Of a stretch of 64,000 nucleotides of DNA, positions 24,133-33,909 are shown piece by piece. The stretch is from NCBI RefSeq assembly GCF_014836935.1, contig NZ_JACSPW010000003.1, positions 62,001 to 126,000 on the forward strand, given 5' to 3'. Source of the stretch: Solibacillus merdavium (GTDB lineage: Bacteria; Bacillota; Bacilli; Bacillales_A; Planococcaceae). Numbering within the stretch: the stretch's first letter is position 1; the number at the start of each line of letters is the position of its first letter. Below the pieces are notes generated by a model. That model saw nothing but the letters and a program-made list of their open reading frames with translations, ran no database searches and had not been told where the DNA came from. Both the position numbers and the translations under genes were made by a program.

Positions 24133-26151
24133 ATGAAAGAAAAAGAACTGCCGTATTTTATCGATACATTATCCAGCTTAAAAAAAGCTTACCAAAAATT
24201 AAATAATGAAGTAAAGGTACAAGATAAAAGCTATAAAGATTTGCAAAAATATATGATTGATTATAAAAGTGAACTTGATAAGTTTGAAGTGTACGACTAC
24301 CAACAAACATTGAGCATGATTGACAAGCAAGGTTATGCTCAGGTAATGGAGCTCGAGCAAGTAAAGAAGCTTATTTATTCACCATACTTTGGACGCTTTG
24401 ATTTTGTATATGAAGGCGAGTCCATCAAAGATGCAGAACCGTTTTATATTGGACGATATGGTTTTAGGGATGACGAGGGAACGAATTTAATTTATGATTG
24501 GCGCGCACCGGTTTGCAATATGTACTATGAGTTTGAACTAGGACAAGCATACTATGAAGCAATGGAGCGACGTTTTGATGGGAATATAATAAATAAACGT
24601 CAAATCAAAATAGAAAACTCACAAATTCAGTATGTGATCGACAGCTCTTTAACAATTCAAGATGAGGTTTTACAGCAAACGTTAAATGAGCAGGCAAACG
24701 ACAAGATGAAAACAATTGTTACTTCCATCCAGCGTGAGCAGAACAAAATTGTCCGTAACGAATCGGCCTATAATATGATTATTCAAGGGGTTGCTGGCTC
24801 AGGAAAAACTGCTGTTGCTCTTCACCGTATCGCCTATTATTTATATAAGTACCGCGATACACTACGAGCGGAACGAATATTTATATTGTCACCGAATAAA
24901 GTATTTGGTGACTATATTTCTTCTGTCTTACCAGAGCTTGGCGAACAGCCGATTCGCTCATTTACGATTGATGAGTTAACGGTGAATTTATTACCTGCAG
25001 CAGTTACTTTTACACCCTTTGAAGCTGAGATGAAGGAAATATTATCAAATCCGACTGGACCATTAGCACAACGGGCAAAGAAAAAAGCTAATTATGCATT
25101 TGTTAAGCGACTTCAGAATTTTTTATCGGATTTAAATAGCAGGCTCTTAAAACATGAAGCAATATCCATTGCTGATGTTATATTTGAAGCCGACTATTTA
25201 CAACAGCGTTTCAATCAGTACCGCAATGGGCCGGTCGTTACGAGGATTGAGTTAATGGTCGATGATATTATTCAAGTGTTAAAGTCGAAAAGAGGCGGGG
25301 AAGGAAAGTTACCAAGTAAAAGTGAAATTAAAAATCGGTTAACAAAACGACTTTTGTATAAAAATCCATTTGAAATTTATAAAGTGTTTATTAAAGCATT
25401 AGACGAAAATACATTTAAGTTTTCCAAGAAAAACTTCGAATTTAATGATGTGTATCCTTATCTTTATGTTCAGCTTTATTTTAAAGGGATCAAAACATAC
25501 GAATTAGTACAGCATTTTGTATTGGATGAAATGCAGGATTATACCCCGATTCAATATGCGGTGCTGGCTAAGGTCTTTGAATGTAAGCGAACAATTATTG
25601 GCGACTTTAGCCAGGCATTACTCCCATACGAAACGATTTCAAAAGAAGCGTTTCAGGAGATACTACCAAAATTAGAGTATGTGGAACTGACAACAACGTA
25701 TCGTTCTTCCTATGAGATTGGCATGTATGCGAAAAAATTTATGCGTACCGGAGAACTTAATCCGATTGCAAGGCATGGAAAAGAGCCAGAGGAAATCCTC
25801 TATCGTTCAATCGATGACATGATGAAAGTTTTGCAGGAAAAGCTAACGAATCATTGGAGAACAACAGCGATTATTTGCAAAACAGAGGCGGATTTACAAT
25901 TTATAAAAGAACGGATGGCCGTGCCATTTTATATTTTGGATGGGCATACAGAGAAGTTTGAAACAGGTGTCCTTTTAACGACTGTTCAGTATGCGAAAGG
26001 TCTGGAATTTGATTATGTTATTGTGCCATTAGTCGATGCCGGGCGATATGCAACGGACTTTGACCAAGGACTTTTATATATTGGGACTACAAGAGCAATG
26101 CATGAATTAACGATGCTAATAGATCATTCTAATCCTTCAAAATTACTGTGA
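24133..26151 (+). CDS. helD: HelD-type superfamily 1 helicase (RNA polymerase recycling factor family)
   Basis: 672 residues from the ATG at 24133 (GGGGG 8 bp upstream; the ATG at 24118 has no site). An N-terminal helical coiled part (1-70) is followed by the UvrD-like motor: Walker A GVAGSGKTAVALHR (about 218-231), a DEMQDYTP Walker B, TTYRSSYEIG and QYAKGLEFDYVIVP (motif V). The order and the TNLIYDWRAPVCNMYYEF segment are typical of HelD, which removes stalled RNA polymerase from DNA. It is about 100 residues shorter than B. subtilis HelD (774). It stands alone behind the 21-bp array. Confidence 0.88.
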   Translation: MKEKELPYFIDTLSSLKKAYQKLNNEVKVQDKSYKDLQKYMIDYKSELDKFEVYDYQQTLSMIDKQGYAQVMELEQVKKLIYSPYFGRFDFVYEGESIKDAEPFYIGRYGFRDDEGTNLIYDWRAPVCNMYYEFELGQAYYEAMERRFDGNIINKRQIKIENSQIQYVIDSSLTIQDEVLQQTLNEQANDKMKTIVTSIQREQNKIVRNESAYNMIIQGVAGSGKTAVALHRIAYYLYKYRDTLRAERIFILSPNKVFGDYISSVLPELGEQPIRSFTIDELTVNLLPAAVTFTPFEAEMKEILSNPTGPLAQRAKKKANYAFVKRLQNFLSDLNSRLLKHEAISIADVIFEADYLQQRFNQYRNGPVVTRIELMVDDIIQVLKSKRGGEGKLPSKSEIKNRLTKRLLYKNPFEIYKVFIKALDENTFKFSKKNFEFNDVYPYLYVQLYFKGIKTYELVQHFVLDEMQDYTPIQYAVLAKVFECKRTIIGDFSQALLPYETISKEAFQEILPKLEYVELTTTYRSSYEIGMYAKKFMRTGELNPIARHGKEPEEILYRSIDDMMKVLQEKLTNHWRTTAIICKTEADLQFIKERMAVPFYILDGHTEKFETGVLLTTVQYAKGLEFDYVIVPLVDAGRYATDFDQGLLYIGTTRAMHELTMLIDHSNPSKLL

Positions 26152-26250
26152 AGCGATAGAGCTTAGGGGAAATTTAGTATATAGCCTTAAATTGAAACTT
26201 TTTATATGGAAAATACGTATAAAAAAGTAAAAAATAGGGTGGTATGATTA

Positions 26251-26667
26251 ATGAAAAAGAGTTTCTCATTTTTTAGTTTAATAATTATATGTGTATTACT
26301 AGCTGTTGGATGTTCAGAAGAAAATAATAACTATTCATCAGATTTAGATGCTCATAAAAGGGATTTAGACGGCTATTTTTTTGATAGTGGACGATACCAA
26401 CTATATTTCAAAGACGATAAAATGATGATTAATGGTAGAGATATTGGAAAAGATAAAAAAAGTGTACTTGATGAGATCTATTTAAATAAAGGTGTAGAAC
26501 TTGGTGGTACGGTAATGGAAGAATATGAGAATGTTGAAGTGACAACAAATGACAATAAATATACTATAAAAGTGGATGATTTTACACTAGAATTTACTAA
26601 GTTTAAAGACCATATTATAGTTGATTCTGAAAACATGGAATTTATTCGAAATAAATTAGAAATTTAG
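26251..26667 (+). CDS. Small lipoprotein of unknown function
   Basis: 138 residues with a lipoprotein signal: MKKSFSFFSLIIICVLLAVG followed by the lipobox Cys21 (LAVGC). The mature part is strand-rich and acidic (DLDGYFFDSGRYQLYFKDDK, YTIKVDDFTLEF). No domain is recognised. GGGTGG precedes the ATG. A terminator follows at 26719-26762. It is likely anchored outside the membrane. Confidence 0.75.
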   Translation: MKKSFSFFSLIIICVLLAVGCSEENNNYSSDLDAHKRDLDGYFFDSGRYQLYFKDDKMMINGRDIGKDKKSVLDEIYLNKGVELGGTVMEEYENVEVTTNDNKYTIKVDDFTLEFTKFKDHIIVDSENMEFIRNKLEI

Positions 26668-26718
26668 CAATGATAACTGAAAACTCATACTTATTAATAT
26701 AAGTTATATATGTATTCT

Positions 26719-26762
26719 AAAACAGCACCTTGATCAGTTTTGATTCAAATTGCTGTTTTTTT
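26719..26762. terminator. Bidirectional terminator
   Basis: AAAACAGCA pairs with TGCTGTTTT with seven T after it; it separates the lipoprotein gene from the convergent MerR gene. Confidence 0.75.
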
Positions 26763-26785
26763 AGTCTTTAAAATGCGCGTCAAAC

Positions 26786-27505
26786 TTATAACTGATCCAG
26801 TATATTAATGATACTGCACACATCCTTCATCGCCTGTTTTAAATTGAGCTCTAACTCATCGGTAACATGATAAAACTCATTTTTAAATTTAGGTGTATTT
26901 AAAAGCGTATGAATATCAGCCCCGTGTTCCAGTGCTTCAATTTCCTGAAATAAGTGGAGAATACTCGTTATTGAAAAGTGAGCACTTCGAAGCGTTCGAA
27001 TAATGAGCAGCTTTTGAACATCATCTTCCGTGTATTGTCTGCGGTTTTGTGTATCGCGCTTCACTTTGAACAAACCATTGCGCTCCCAATTCCGAATCGT
27101 CTCTTCCGATAACTGTAGATGATTTGCCACCATTTTATGTGTATAAATTAAGGGTGAGCTAGTATTGCTTTGCAGAATATTAGTAGAAATTTTAACAGCC
27201 TTCTTCGCATAATCATATTCTGATTGTAAAAATTTAAAATAGATGAGTGCTGCATGTCGACTTTCCTGAAAATTTTCCTGTCCGCTAAGCTGTACAATGT
27301 TTGTCGCCATTTTGCGTAAATTATTTTGTATAAATTCTTGATTGAATGCGAGCCTGGCAATATACATTTGCTTTAAATGTGTTTCAGTATAAATTCTATA
27401 ACCATTTTGTTTCCTGAAAACAGGAGATATATAGCCCCACTTTTCATACAGACGTACTGTATTCGGATGAACGTTCGCTTTTTTTGCAATTTCATTTGTT
27501 AACAT
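26786..27505 (-). CDS. Regulator with two MerR-type helix-turn-helix domains
   Basis: 239 residues. The first winged HTH is at 1-70 (EIAKKANVHPNTVRLYEKWG, RKQNGYRIYTE) and a second complete one at about 125-195 (HLQLSEETIRNWERNGL, TQNRRQYTEDDVQKLL). The region between is helical. MerR regulators normally carry one HTH and dimerise, so tandem domains in one chain may recognise a composite operator. The last 45 residues are helical and contain the only Cys (KDVCSI), so metal sensing by a Cys cluster is unlikely. Its target is not obvious; the nearest gene upstream is divergent cysE. Confidence 0.85.
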   Translation of the reverse strand: MLTNEIAKKANVHPNTVRLYEKWGYISPVFRKQNGYRIYTETHLKQMYIARLAFNQEFIQNNLRKMATNIVQLSGQENFQESRHAALIYFKFLQSEYDYAKKAVKISTNILQSNTSSPLIYTHKMVANHLQLSEETIRNWERNGLFKVKRDTQNRRQYTEDDVQKLLIIRTLRSAHFSITSILHLFQEIEALEHGADIHTLLNTPKFKNEFYHVTDELELNLKQAMKDVCSIINILDQL

Positions 27506-27642
27506 GTTATAACATCCTTTAGTGTAATCACTATTTTCTTCGTTTATTTTATCAAATAATAATAGTAATGGATAATTTCCGGTAAGAATATCATCCGACT
27601 AGAAAAAGAAAAGAAAGTTCGACCGCTTTTAAACGTGTGTAG

Positions 27643-27648
27643 TATAAT
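27643..27648 (+). promoter_or_regulatory. Probable -10 element of cysE
   Basis: A perfect TATAAT at 27643-27648 with a weak TTCGAC 19 bp upstream, 44 bp before the cysE ATG. No T-box leader is visible. Confidence 0.4.
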
Positions 27649-27692
27649 CGCTTATAAGATGAAAGATAAAAAGGATAAGGAGTTCATAAAAG

Positions 27693-28622
27693 ATGAAAAT
27701 TGAAGATTGGTTAAACAATAAAACTTCGTCAATTGCTACTGAGCTAATCGAATATAACAAAAAACATATAGAGATAGAAAAATCTATTGGCTTTACTGGA
27801 CGAGATAAAATACATGAAATTTTAGATAGTTTTTATGAGATTTTTTTCCCGGCTATTTATAACCAAGGTACAGTAGATGAAACACGTACTTTAATGAATG
27901 TTAATAATAATTTGCGGAAATCAGCTTTAGATTTACGTGACATTATTGAAACAGTGCTTGTTTATCAAAACTTTGATAACTGTGATGGCCAATGCCGCGA
28001 AAAAGCAGATAAGGTAGTCATGAAATTAATCGATTCTTTCCCGCAAATCCGTGAGACGATCCAAACAGATATTCAGGCTGCCTATAATGGAGATCCGGCT
28101 GCTACGTCAACAGAAGAAATTATGTTGAGCTATCCATCTGTTCGTGCAGTATTTATACACCGTATTGCACATGAAATTTACAAAATGAATGTAACGATCG
28201 TTCCGCGAGTGATGTCTGAGTATGCTCATGAGTTAACGGGAATTGATATTCACCCTGGCGCAACTATCGGGCATTCTTTCTTCATTGATCATGGAACAGG
28301 AGTAGTTATAGGGGAAACTTGCTCTATTGGTAACAATGTGAAGATTTATCAAGGGGTAACATTAGGGGCATTAAGCTTCCCAATGGATGAAAACGGCAAC
28401 CCGATTAAAGGCATCAAGCGTCATCCAAATATTGAAGATAATGTCGTAATTTATGCCGGGGCAACGATTTTAGGTGGAAAAACTACAATTGGGCATGATA
28501 CCGTTTTAGGAAGTAATATTTGGATGACACATTCCGTACCGCCGTATTCACGAGTTTACAATTCTCAACCATCGCCAAACATCAGTAACAGTAAGGAAGT
28601 AGTAATAGAGTACGAAATTTAA
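27693..28622 (+). CDS. cysE: Serine O-acetyltransferase (EpsC type)
   Basis: 309 residues. Serine plus acetyl-CoA gives O-acetylserine, the precursor of cysteine. The last 130 residues are a left-handed hexapeptide beta-helix ([55 protein letters not shown]), with the catalytic His in FIDHGTG. The first 170 residues form a helical domain, so the chain is about 90 residues longer than B. subtilis CysE (217), matching the EpsC subgroup. It is monocistronic, with AAGGAG before the ATG and a terminator at 28692-28731. No other cysteine genes are nearby. Confidence 0.92.
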   Translation: MKIEDWLNNKTSSIATELIEYNKKHIEIEKSIGFTGRDKIHEILDSFYEIFFPAIYNQGTVDETRTLMNVNNNLRKSALDLRDIIETVLVYQNFDNCDGQCREKADKVVMKLIDSFPQIRETIQTDIQAAYNGDPAATSTEEIMLSYPSVRAVFIHRIAHEIYKMNVTIVPRVMSEYAHELTGIDIHPGATIGHSFFIDHGTGVVIGETCSIGNNVKIYQGVTLGALSFPMDENGNPIKGIKRHPNIEDNVVIYAGATILGGKTTIGHDTVLGSNIWMTHSVPPYSRVYNSQPSPNISNSKEVVIEYEI

Positions 28623-28691
28623 TAGTACAAATACAACGAGCTGAATAACGGGTTCGGATATTGAGGAAAAACAATAAATAACATTGTAATC

Positions 28692-28731
28692 AGAGACACA
28701 ATTCGCATATGAATTTGTGTCTCTCTTTTTG
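28692..28731 (+). terminator. Terminator of cysE
   Basis: Stem AGAGACACAATTC/GAATTTGTGTCTCT with one bulge, followed by five T. Confidence 0.85.
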
Positions 28732-28930
28732 TTGTTATCTTAACTTTATAATTAAATCAAACTAAATTTATTAGGTAATTCGTTTTTTAGAAGCGAAATT
28801 GGTTTTTAAGGATTCCTGTTAATTTATATTAAAATGAAAATATAACAATCTCAAGTTAGCACTTAATGTTACAAAACGTCGCTTTGGGAATGTATTTGAT
28901 ATAATAAATGTGCTTAGAAAGAGGTGCATT

Positions 28931-29458
28931 TTGCTGTCTTATAAAATAATTGTTAATGAAGGTCTTTTAAATAAAGAACTGTATGTATTAAATTCATCTA
29001 ATGAAAAGATTTGGAGTTTAAAAAGTCACGATTCTTTATTAAGAAAAGTTGCGAATTTCAATCTTCGTGTTAAAATACCCTCCGTCTATTTTATTTATAA
29101 TAATGATGACCAAGTGCGTTATCAATATATTAAAAATGCTAAAAATGAGCGATTGATTATTAACAATGAGGATGGCATAAACTTTCAAATTGAATGCTCA
29201 AAACATTTAGGAGATAAATTTTTCCGATGGTCTAATGGTGAATATGAATTATATTCATCTAATCAGACGACTGTCCATATTAAAACGCAGAACAAGATAA
29301 TCGGTTCTATTGGGTACAGTGAAACTAAGTCTAACTGGAAAGTAACAGAGGATACTGTTGAAATTAAAATAGACGAAGAATATGAACAAGAAATTCCTAT
29401 CATTGTCTTATTATATGTGAATGAATTTTATCAGAATAGAATTGGTTCACAGCTCTAA
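28931..29458 (+). CDS. Hypothetical protein, possibly tubby/LURP-one-like
   Basis: 175 residues from TTG 28931, 6 bp after AAAGAGG; an upstream GTG in frame at 28910 precedes that site and is rejected. The chain is rich in beta-strand segments with many Tyr, Asn and Lys, and ends in a hydrophobic stretch (IPIIVLLYVNEFYQNR). The strand pattern and final helix recall the protein at 10162, but I cannot show homology by eye. No function is proposed. A terminator follows. Confidence 0.6.
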   Translation: MLSYKIIVNEGLLNKELYVLNSSNEKIWSLKSHDSLLRKVANFNLRVKIPSVYFIYNNDDQVRYQYIKNAKNERLIINNEDGINFQIECSKHLGDKFFRWSNGEYELYSSNQTTVHIKTQNKIIGSIGYSETKSNWKVTEDTVEIKIDEEYEQEIPIIVLLYVNEFYQNRIGSQL

Positions 29459-29521
29459 ATAACTATTCATTTCGATACAAATAAATGTTCCCAAATCAAA
29501 GTTTGGGAAGAAGCGAAAATG

Positions 29522-29556
29522 GCAGAAATGTTGTTAAATCAACGTTTCTGCTTTTT
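29522..29556 (+). terminator. Terminator after the 28931 gene
   Basis: Stem GCAGAAATGTTG/CAACGTTTCTGC followed by five T. Confidence 0.88.
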
Positions 29557-29687
29557 CTATGGTTATATTGTTTATGCGTTGTTTTATGCACTTTTACTAA
29601 AAGTCAATATTGACAATGGTTTGAGCGTATTTTAAGGAATGTTGTGTCATTGATTTTCTTGTATAAAATCGTTGTAAATCCGCATTG

Positions 29688-29714
29688 TTCGAAGTAACTC
29701 TAGGACATTACTTC
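29688..29714 (-). terminator. Possible terminator of the VOC gene
   Basis: Stem CGAAGTAA/TTACTTCG beyond the VOC stop. The T run is weak on both strands. Confidence 0.35.
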
Positions 29715-29740
29715 GGCTCGTTGTATTTTTATTTACATAT

Positions 29741-30415
29741 TCAAATTAGAAAAAATTGATTGTTTTCATCAATACCTAGCTTTATGCCATTTTCCAAAGT
29801 GATCGTCATTGGAAAAATAACCGCATCCTTTTTAGAGAAATACCATCTTCTATTAGGATGAACAAGTAATAAAAAAACAAGTCCATTTTTATCGCTCATA
29901 AAATTCAAACCAACGGGATCAATTTTATTCCCATTACGATCAATTATGCCTGCCTTTTTCAACTCTTCAGCAACCATTACTTTATCATCAACCACTAAAC
30001 TCATTTCTGACATTTGTACAATATTGTTGATAGAAAAAGGGGTTTCACTTTTCGGATTGTCTTCGGTTCTTGAGATGAATTCCACAATATTGCCTGCGGG
30101 ATCTTCAAAATAAAGAGAATGAGCCTTAATATTTTCAAAGTAAACGTCATCTTTACCATCTTCTGTGGATAAAGCTACTCGCTTTAAAACCCATTCTTTT
30201 GCTTCAGAAAACTGATTGGAAGGAATATCAAAAGCAAAATGATAAAACGGATTTCCTTCAGTATTTTGGTCGTTAAACTCTATTGTTGTGTAACCAAACT
30301 TTACTTCAAAGCTGTGTGCAAGTTCAGTTTCCACTTTACAGCCTAAGATATTTTTATAAAAATCCTTCATTCCATCTAAATCTTTCGTTTGAAGCGATAC
30401 CTTTTTAAATTTCAA
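29741..30415 (-). CDS. VOC (glyoxalase/dioxygenase fold) family protein
   Basis: 224 residues. A VOC module occupies the first 120 residues: VSLQTKDLDGMKDFYKNILG at the start and LYFEDPAGNIVEFISR near 110, with a conserved Glu that usually binds metal. The second half reads as another, more diverged module (MSEMSLVVDDKVMVAEEL). Members are metal-dependent lyases, dioxygenases or resistance proteins; nothing here decides which. AGAAGGTGA precedes the ATG. It is a single gene. Confidence 0.82.
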   Translation of the reverse strand: MKFKKVSLQTKDLDGMKDFYKNILGCKVETELAHSFEVKFGYTTIEFNDQNTEGNPFYHFAFDIPSNQFSEAKEWVLKRVALSTEDGKDDVYFENIKAHSLYFEDPAGNIVEFISRTEDNPKSETPFSINNIVQMSEMSLVVDDKVMVAEELKKAGIIDRNGNKIDPVGLNFMSDKNGLVFLLLVHPNRRWYFSKKDAVIFPMTITLENGIKLGIDENNQFFLI

Positions 30416-30498
30416 AGTATTTCACCTTCTTCCTTATTTTGAAGATTATATTACATTTATTATATTCAAAAAGAAATAAGGCTTTTGATTGAAGTGGA

Positions 30499-31251
30499 CT
30501 ATGTTTTGATAAAATTTGTAGCGCGTAAAATGATGATGCCGGCTGCAAAAAATAGGAGTAAGCATATACACTTCACTAATTCCGTCATATGCAGTGGGAT
30601 TGCAATTTGAATGCCATCATGAAAATAAAATACATTCATTAAACCGTGAAATAGGGCAGCAGGTATGACAGAACCGCTCCATTCACGCAAATAGGAAAGT
30701 ACGCATGAAGTGATAAACAGAATTATGAAGTAGCTTACAGTACCTATTATCAGGTTCGTATAATCTTTATAAAAATAAGCAATGGGTACATGCCAAATAC
30801 TCCAGATAAAAGCAATAATAATTGCTGTCTTATGAATTGAATAGCTCATTCTTAATCTAGTCTGATAATACCCACGCCATATGATTTCTTCGATGCCTGC
30901 CGAAAATGCTACAACTGTTAACCCTATTCCCAGGAAGAAAAATAATTGATTTCGTTCAACAAATAAAAAGCTTCCTAAATTCGTTGTAAATAAATATGTA
31001 TGAACAATTAAACCTAAAAGTACCGGTAATACAATAGAAAGTAGTAGCGGAGCCATTTTGGATTTTTTTAGTTGAAATTGGTGAACATTAATTTTTTCCC
31101 TTGATGCAATATGTTGGATGGTGAATGTTAGTAAGGGGATTACCATTATTAATCCTAAATATGGTTGATCTATACGTACCATAATAAAATGATAAATAAG
31201 TGTAAGAGTAAATATAAAGACTGTCAGCAATTTTAAATCTTTAAAATTCAA
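30499..31251 (-). CDS. CPBP family intramembrane protease
   Basis: 250 residues with about eight hydrophobic helices. The CPBP/CAAX-type catalytic motifs are present: EEIIWRGYY (121-129), WHVPIAYFY (near 153) and HGLMNVFYF (near 203), supplying the Glu, Arg and His residues of the membrane-embedded site. Family members process prenylated or peptide substrates, and some give immunity to bacteriocins. No bacteriocin gene is adjacent, so the role is open. GAGGTG precedes the ATG. Divergent from the kinase at 31375. Confidence 0.88.
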   Translation of the reverse strand: MNFKDLKLLTVFIFTLTLIYHFIMVRIDQPYLGLIMVIPLLTFTIQHIASREKINVHQFQLKKSKMAPLLLSIVLPVLLGLIVHTYLFTTNLGSFLFVERNQLFFFLGIGLTVVAFSAGIEEIIWRGYYQTRLRMSYSIHKTAIIIAFIWSIWHVPIAYFYKDYTNLIIGTVSYFIILFITSCVLSYLREWSGSVIPAALFHGLMNVFYFHDGIQIAIPLHMTELVKCICLLLFFAAGIIILRATNFIKT

Positions 31252-31374
31252 AAGGACACCTCTTTCATTTAGTGCAACTTAATATATATGTAGTATATTA
31301 CCGTTAAAATTTACAAATTATAATGGGGTTTGTTATAGTTACAATAAAAAATTTCAAAAAGGTGAGGGGTAGTA

Positions 31375-31899
31375 ATATTTTTTATACAAATGTCCGGATT
31401 CCCAGGATCGGGGAAATCTACATTAGCACTGGAAATTGCAAAAAGAATAGATTGTGTCATTGTCGATCATGACATTGTTAAATCTGCATTGTTGAATTCG
31501 GTAAATGAAAGTCAACTGGATGGAAAGCTGGCAGGGAAAATTTCATATAATATCGATTTTTCATTAGTTGATTTTTATTTATCACAAGGAAAAAATGTCA
31601 TTCTTGATAGCCCGTGCCTATACGATGAGATGATAGAAAAAGGAATGGCAATAGCTCGGACCAATAATGCGAAATATAAGTATATTGAATGCTATTTAGC
31701 CGATTTTGATAAAATCAATAATCGTTTAAAAAATAGAGTGAAAAAAATCAGCCAAATTACAGATGGGCAAAGTAAAGACATTTTTTATGCTACGCTAAAA
31801 AGTAGTAAAAAACCTGCTAATACAACATGCTTTACCGTGAAAACAGATGAACCGCTACATACATATATAGATGATGTTATTAATTATATAAACAATTAA
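31375..31899 (+). CDS. P-loop kinase/AAA-type nucleotide-binding protein, probable AUA start
   Basis: Read from ATA at 31375 it has 174 residues: IFFIQMSGFPGSGKSTLALE. The Walker A GFPGSGKST would lie at 8-16, with the first beta-strand before it as P-loop folds require. The first ATG (31390) would remove that strand and sits 20 bp from the ribosome site; GGTGAGGGG ends 5 bp before ATA, ideal spacing. There is no ATG, GTG or TTG between. The C-terminal half has a NNRLKNRVKK lid-like helix. The fold is that of small kinases such as shikimate or zeta-toxin-like enzymes; the substrate is unknown. Confidence 0.72.
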   Translation: MFFIQMSGFPGSGKSTLALEIAKRIDCVIVDHDIVKSALLNSVNESQLDGKLAGKISYNIDFSLVDFYLSQGKNVILDSPCLYDEMIEKGMAIARTNNAKYKYIECYLADFDKINNRLKNRVKKISQITDGQSKDIFYATLKSSKKPANTTCFTVKTDEPLHTYIDDVINYINN

Positions 31900-31909
31900 A
31901 AATAGGGGA

Positions 31910-31937
31910 GGGGGATCTTCGTGCATCATGACCCCCC
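31910..31937. terminator. Possible terminator between convergent genes
   Basis: GGGGGATC and its imperfect partner before CCCCCC form a stem between the kinase and pepF stops. The T tract is poor. Confidence 0.35.
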
Positions 31938-31949
31938 AAAACTATAAAC

Positions 31950-33752
31950 TTAATTAGTTTCTAGCGCGGTTAATTCAATGAATAATTCGACATCTCTTAC
32001 GCCAAGCATAATTCCTTTTTCCCAAAAGGTTTCTTGTGTTATATCCTCATTTAGATGTTTAAAAACCAGTTCCTCCATAGTCATTTTTCCAGAATCACGA
32101 AGTAACTGTATATAGGCATTTTCAAAATCAGCTCCCATTTCTTTGGCCTTTGCAAATAAACTTAATGCTAATAAGTATCCAAATGTATAGGAGAAATTAT
32201 AAAATGGAGCATTTGTCATATAAAAGTGAGGTGTCCAAAGCCAAGTATATGCAGATACATTATTAAGGGAATCTTTATATCCAACAGAAATTGCATCCTG
32301 CATTATTTCGTTTAATCGATCTGCAGAAACGTAACCTGTTTTTCTCTCTTCATAAAAATTTTGTTCGAAAAGAAATCGACTGTGAATGTTCATGAAGTTC
32401 ATTACACTTCTTTTAATTTTTTCATCTAATAGCATTATTTTTTCTTCTTTAGTAATAGCATTTTCAATTGCCGCATCTAATAAAATGATTTCGGAAAAGG
32501 TTGATGCCGTTTCAGCAATACTTAGTGGGTACTGTTTATTCAACCCATGCTGTCCATCCATCGCCGAATTATGAAAAGCATGTCCTAATTCATGCACGAG
32601 TGTCAAAACACTCATCATAGTTCCGCTATATGTCATAAAAACTCTTGATTCTTCCGTCAAGGGAAACCCAGCACAAAATGCCGCAGCCGATTTTTTGGAC
32701 CGGTTTTCTGCTTCAATCCATCCTTTTTCAATCGCCTTTATTACGAACTGTTCCAACTTAGGCCCAAATTTTCGGAAGTGCAATTTAACTAAATCAATCG
32801 CATTATCATAATCAATATTTCTGGGAGTTATAGTTAAAGGTGCCCAAAAGTTATACGATTGCATTTTTCCTTTATTATTTATTTTCCCTTTATGATTAAG
32901 ATAATTCGTAAACGGTTTTTTGTGCTTGCTTACAGCTGACCACATTGCCTCAAGAGTTTCTTTTTGCATACGATTTTTACTTAGCGGCACTTCCAATACA
33001 TCGTTTATTCCTTGCAAGCTGTACATTTGGAGTCGGAAACCGGCCAGATGATTTAAAATTTTTGCAAATGATTCTTTTTGTTCCTTCCACTTTAGCTCCA
33101 ATGCTTCATGGGCACTTTGCCGAATCTTTTCATCGGGATGTGACCGTAAATTCAAAGCCTGACCAATAGAATATTTCTGTTGCTTTCCATCATTTTGTAG
33201 ATCTATTGTAAGATTTCCCATTAATGTTTGATAAAACTGACCCCAAGCATGGAATCCATCTGTAGACAGACTGGATAAAATAGCTTTTTCATTAGATGTG
33301 AGGGATGACTCTGTTTCCTTACGGCATTCAGTTAATATTAATTTAAAGTCCATTAATAGCTCAGATTCAAGTAGTTCTGTCCAGGAATTTAAAGGAGTGT
33401 TAGCTACTATAGCTTGAAACTTTGTTAACATAATATTATATTCGCTATTTAAATTAGAAATCTTACTTTGTAAAACATTTGCACCTGAATCCATTGGATC
33501 TTGAGCCAACAAGCATGTTATGAAAGAGGTAGCCTGAGATAATTTTAACTTCATATTACCAATCTCAATAAGCAAGTTTAAAACATTATTAGCATCTTCT
33601 GAATTAAATTTTGTAGTAATCGTTAAGCCTTTATTCATTAACTGCAATCCTTCTTTAATAACTTGCAAATGGTTATGTAATTGGATGGATTTGCTTCCAC
33701 CTGGAAAAATACTATCTAAATTCCAAACTTGATTATAGTTGCTGTTATTCAA
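31950..33752 (-). CDS. pepF: Oligoendopeptidase F (M3 family)
   Basis: A 600-residue soluble zinc metallopeptidase that cuts short peptides in the cytoplasm. The M3 signature HELGHAFHN lies near residue 386, with the third zinc ligand Glu in IAETASTFSE about 25 residues later. The N-terminal helical region and the GYLLALSLF segment near 530 match PepF. Length is typical (about 600). A GAGGGGGA ribosome site precedes the ATG. Convergent with the kinase and separated from zinT by the latter's terminator, so it is its own unit. Confidence 0.94.
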   Translation of the reverse strand: MNNSNYNQVWNLDSIFPGGSKSIQLHNHLQVIKEGLQLMNKGLTITTKFNSEDANNVLNLLIEIGNMKLKLSQATSFITCLLAQDPMDSGANVLQSKISNLNSEYNIMLTKFQAIVANTPLNSWTELLESELLMDFKLILTECRKETESSLTSNEKAILSSLSTDGFHAWGQFYQTLMGNLTIDLQNDGKQQKYSIGQALNLRSHPDEKIRQSAHEALELKWKEQKESFAKILNHLAGFRLQMYSLQGINDVLEVPLSKNRMQKETLEAMWSAVSKHKKPFTNYLNHKGKINNKGKMQSYNFWAPLTITPRNIDYDNAIDLVKLHFRKFGPKLEQFVIKAIEKGWIEAENRSKKSAAAFCAGFPLTEESRVFMTYSGTMMSVLTLVHELGHAFHNSAMDGQHGLNKQYPLSIAETASTFSEIILLDAAIENAITKEEKIMLLDEKIKRSVMNFMNIHSRFLFEQNFYEERKTGYVSADRLNEIMQDAISVGYKDSLNNVSAYTWLWTPHFYMTNAPFYNFSYTFGYLLALSLFAKAKEMGADFENAYIQLLRDSGKMTMEELVFKHLNEDITQETFWEKGIMLGVRDVELFIELTALETN

Positions 33753-33851
33753 TAAATTTCCCCCTCATTAATAAGAACATCTATTCTGTATATTAAACTA
33801 TATCGAATCTTCTGACTATAAAAGAAGTAGAATTCAAGTGGGGGTAATTGG

Positions 33852-33886
33852 AAAAAATAAAGGAAACCAACTTTCGAAGGTTTCCT
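33852..33886 (-). terminator. Terminator of zinT
   Basis: Stem AGGAAACC/GGTTTCCT (33861-33886) followed on the minus strand by TTATTTTTT. Confidence 0.75.
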
Positions 33887-33909
33887 GATTTTATTGCTGC
33901 TCTATAGAA

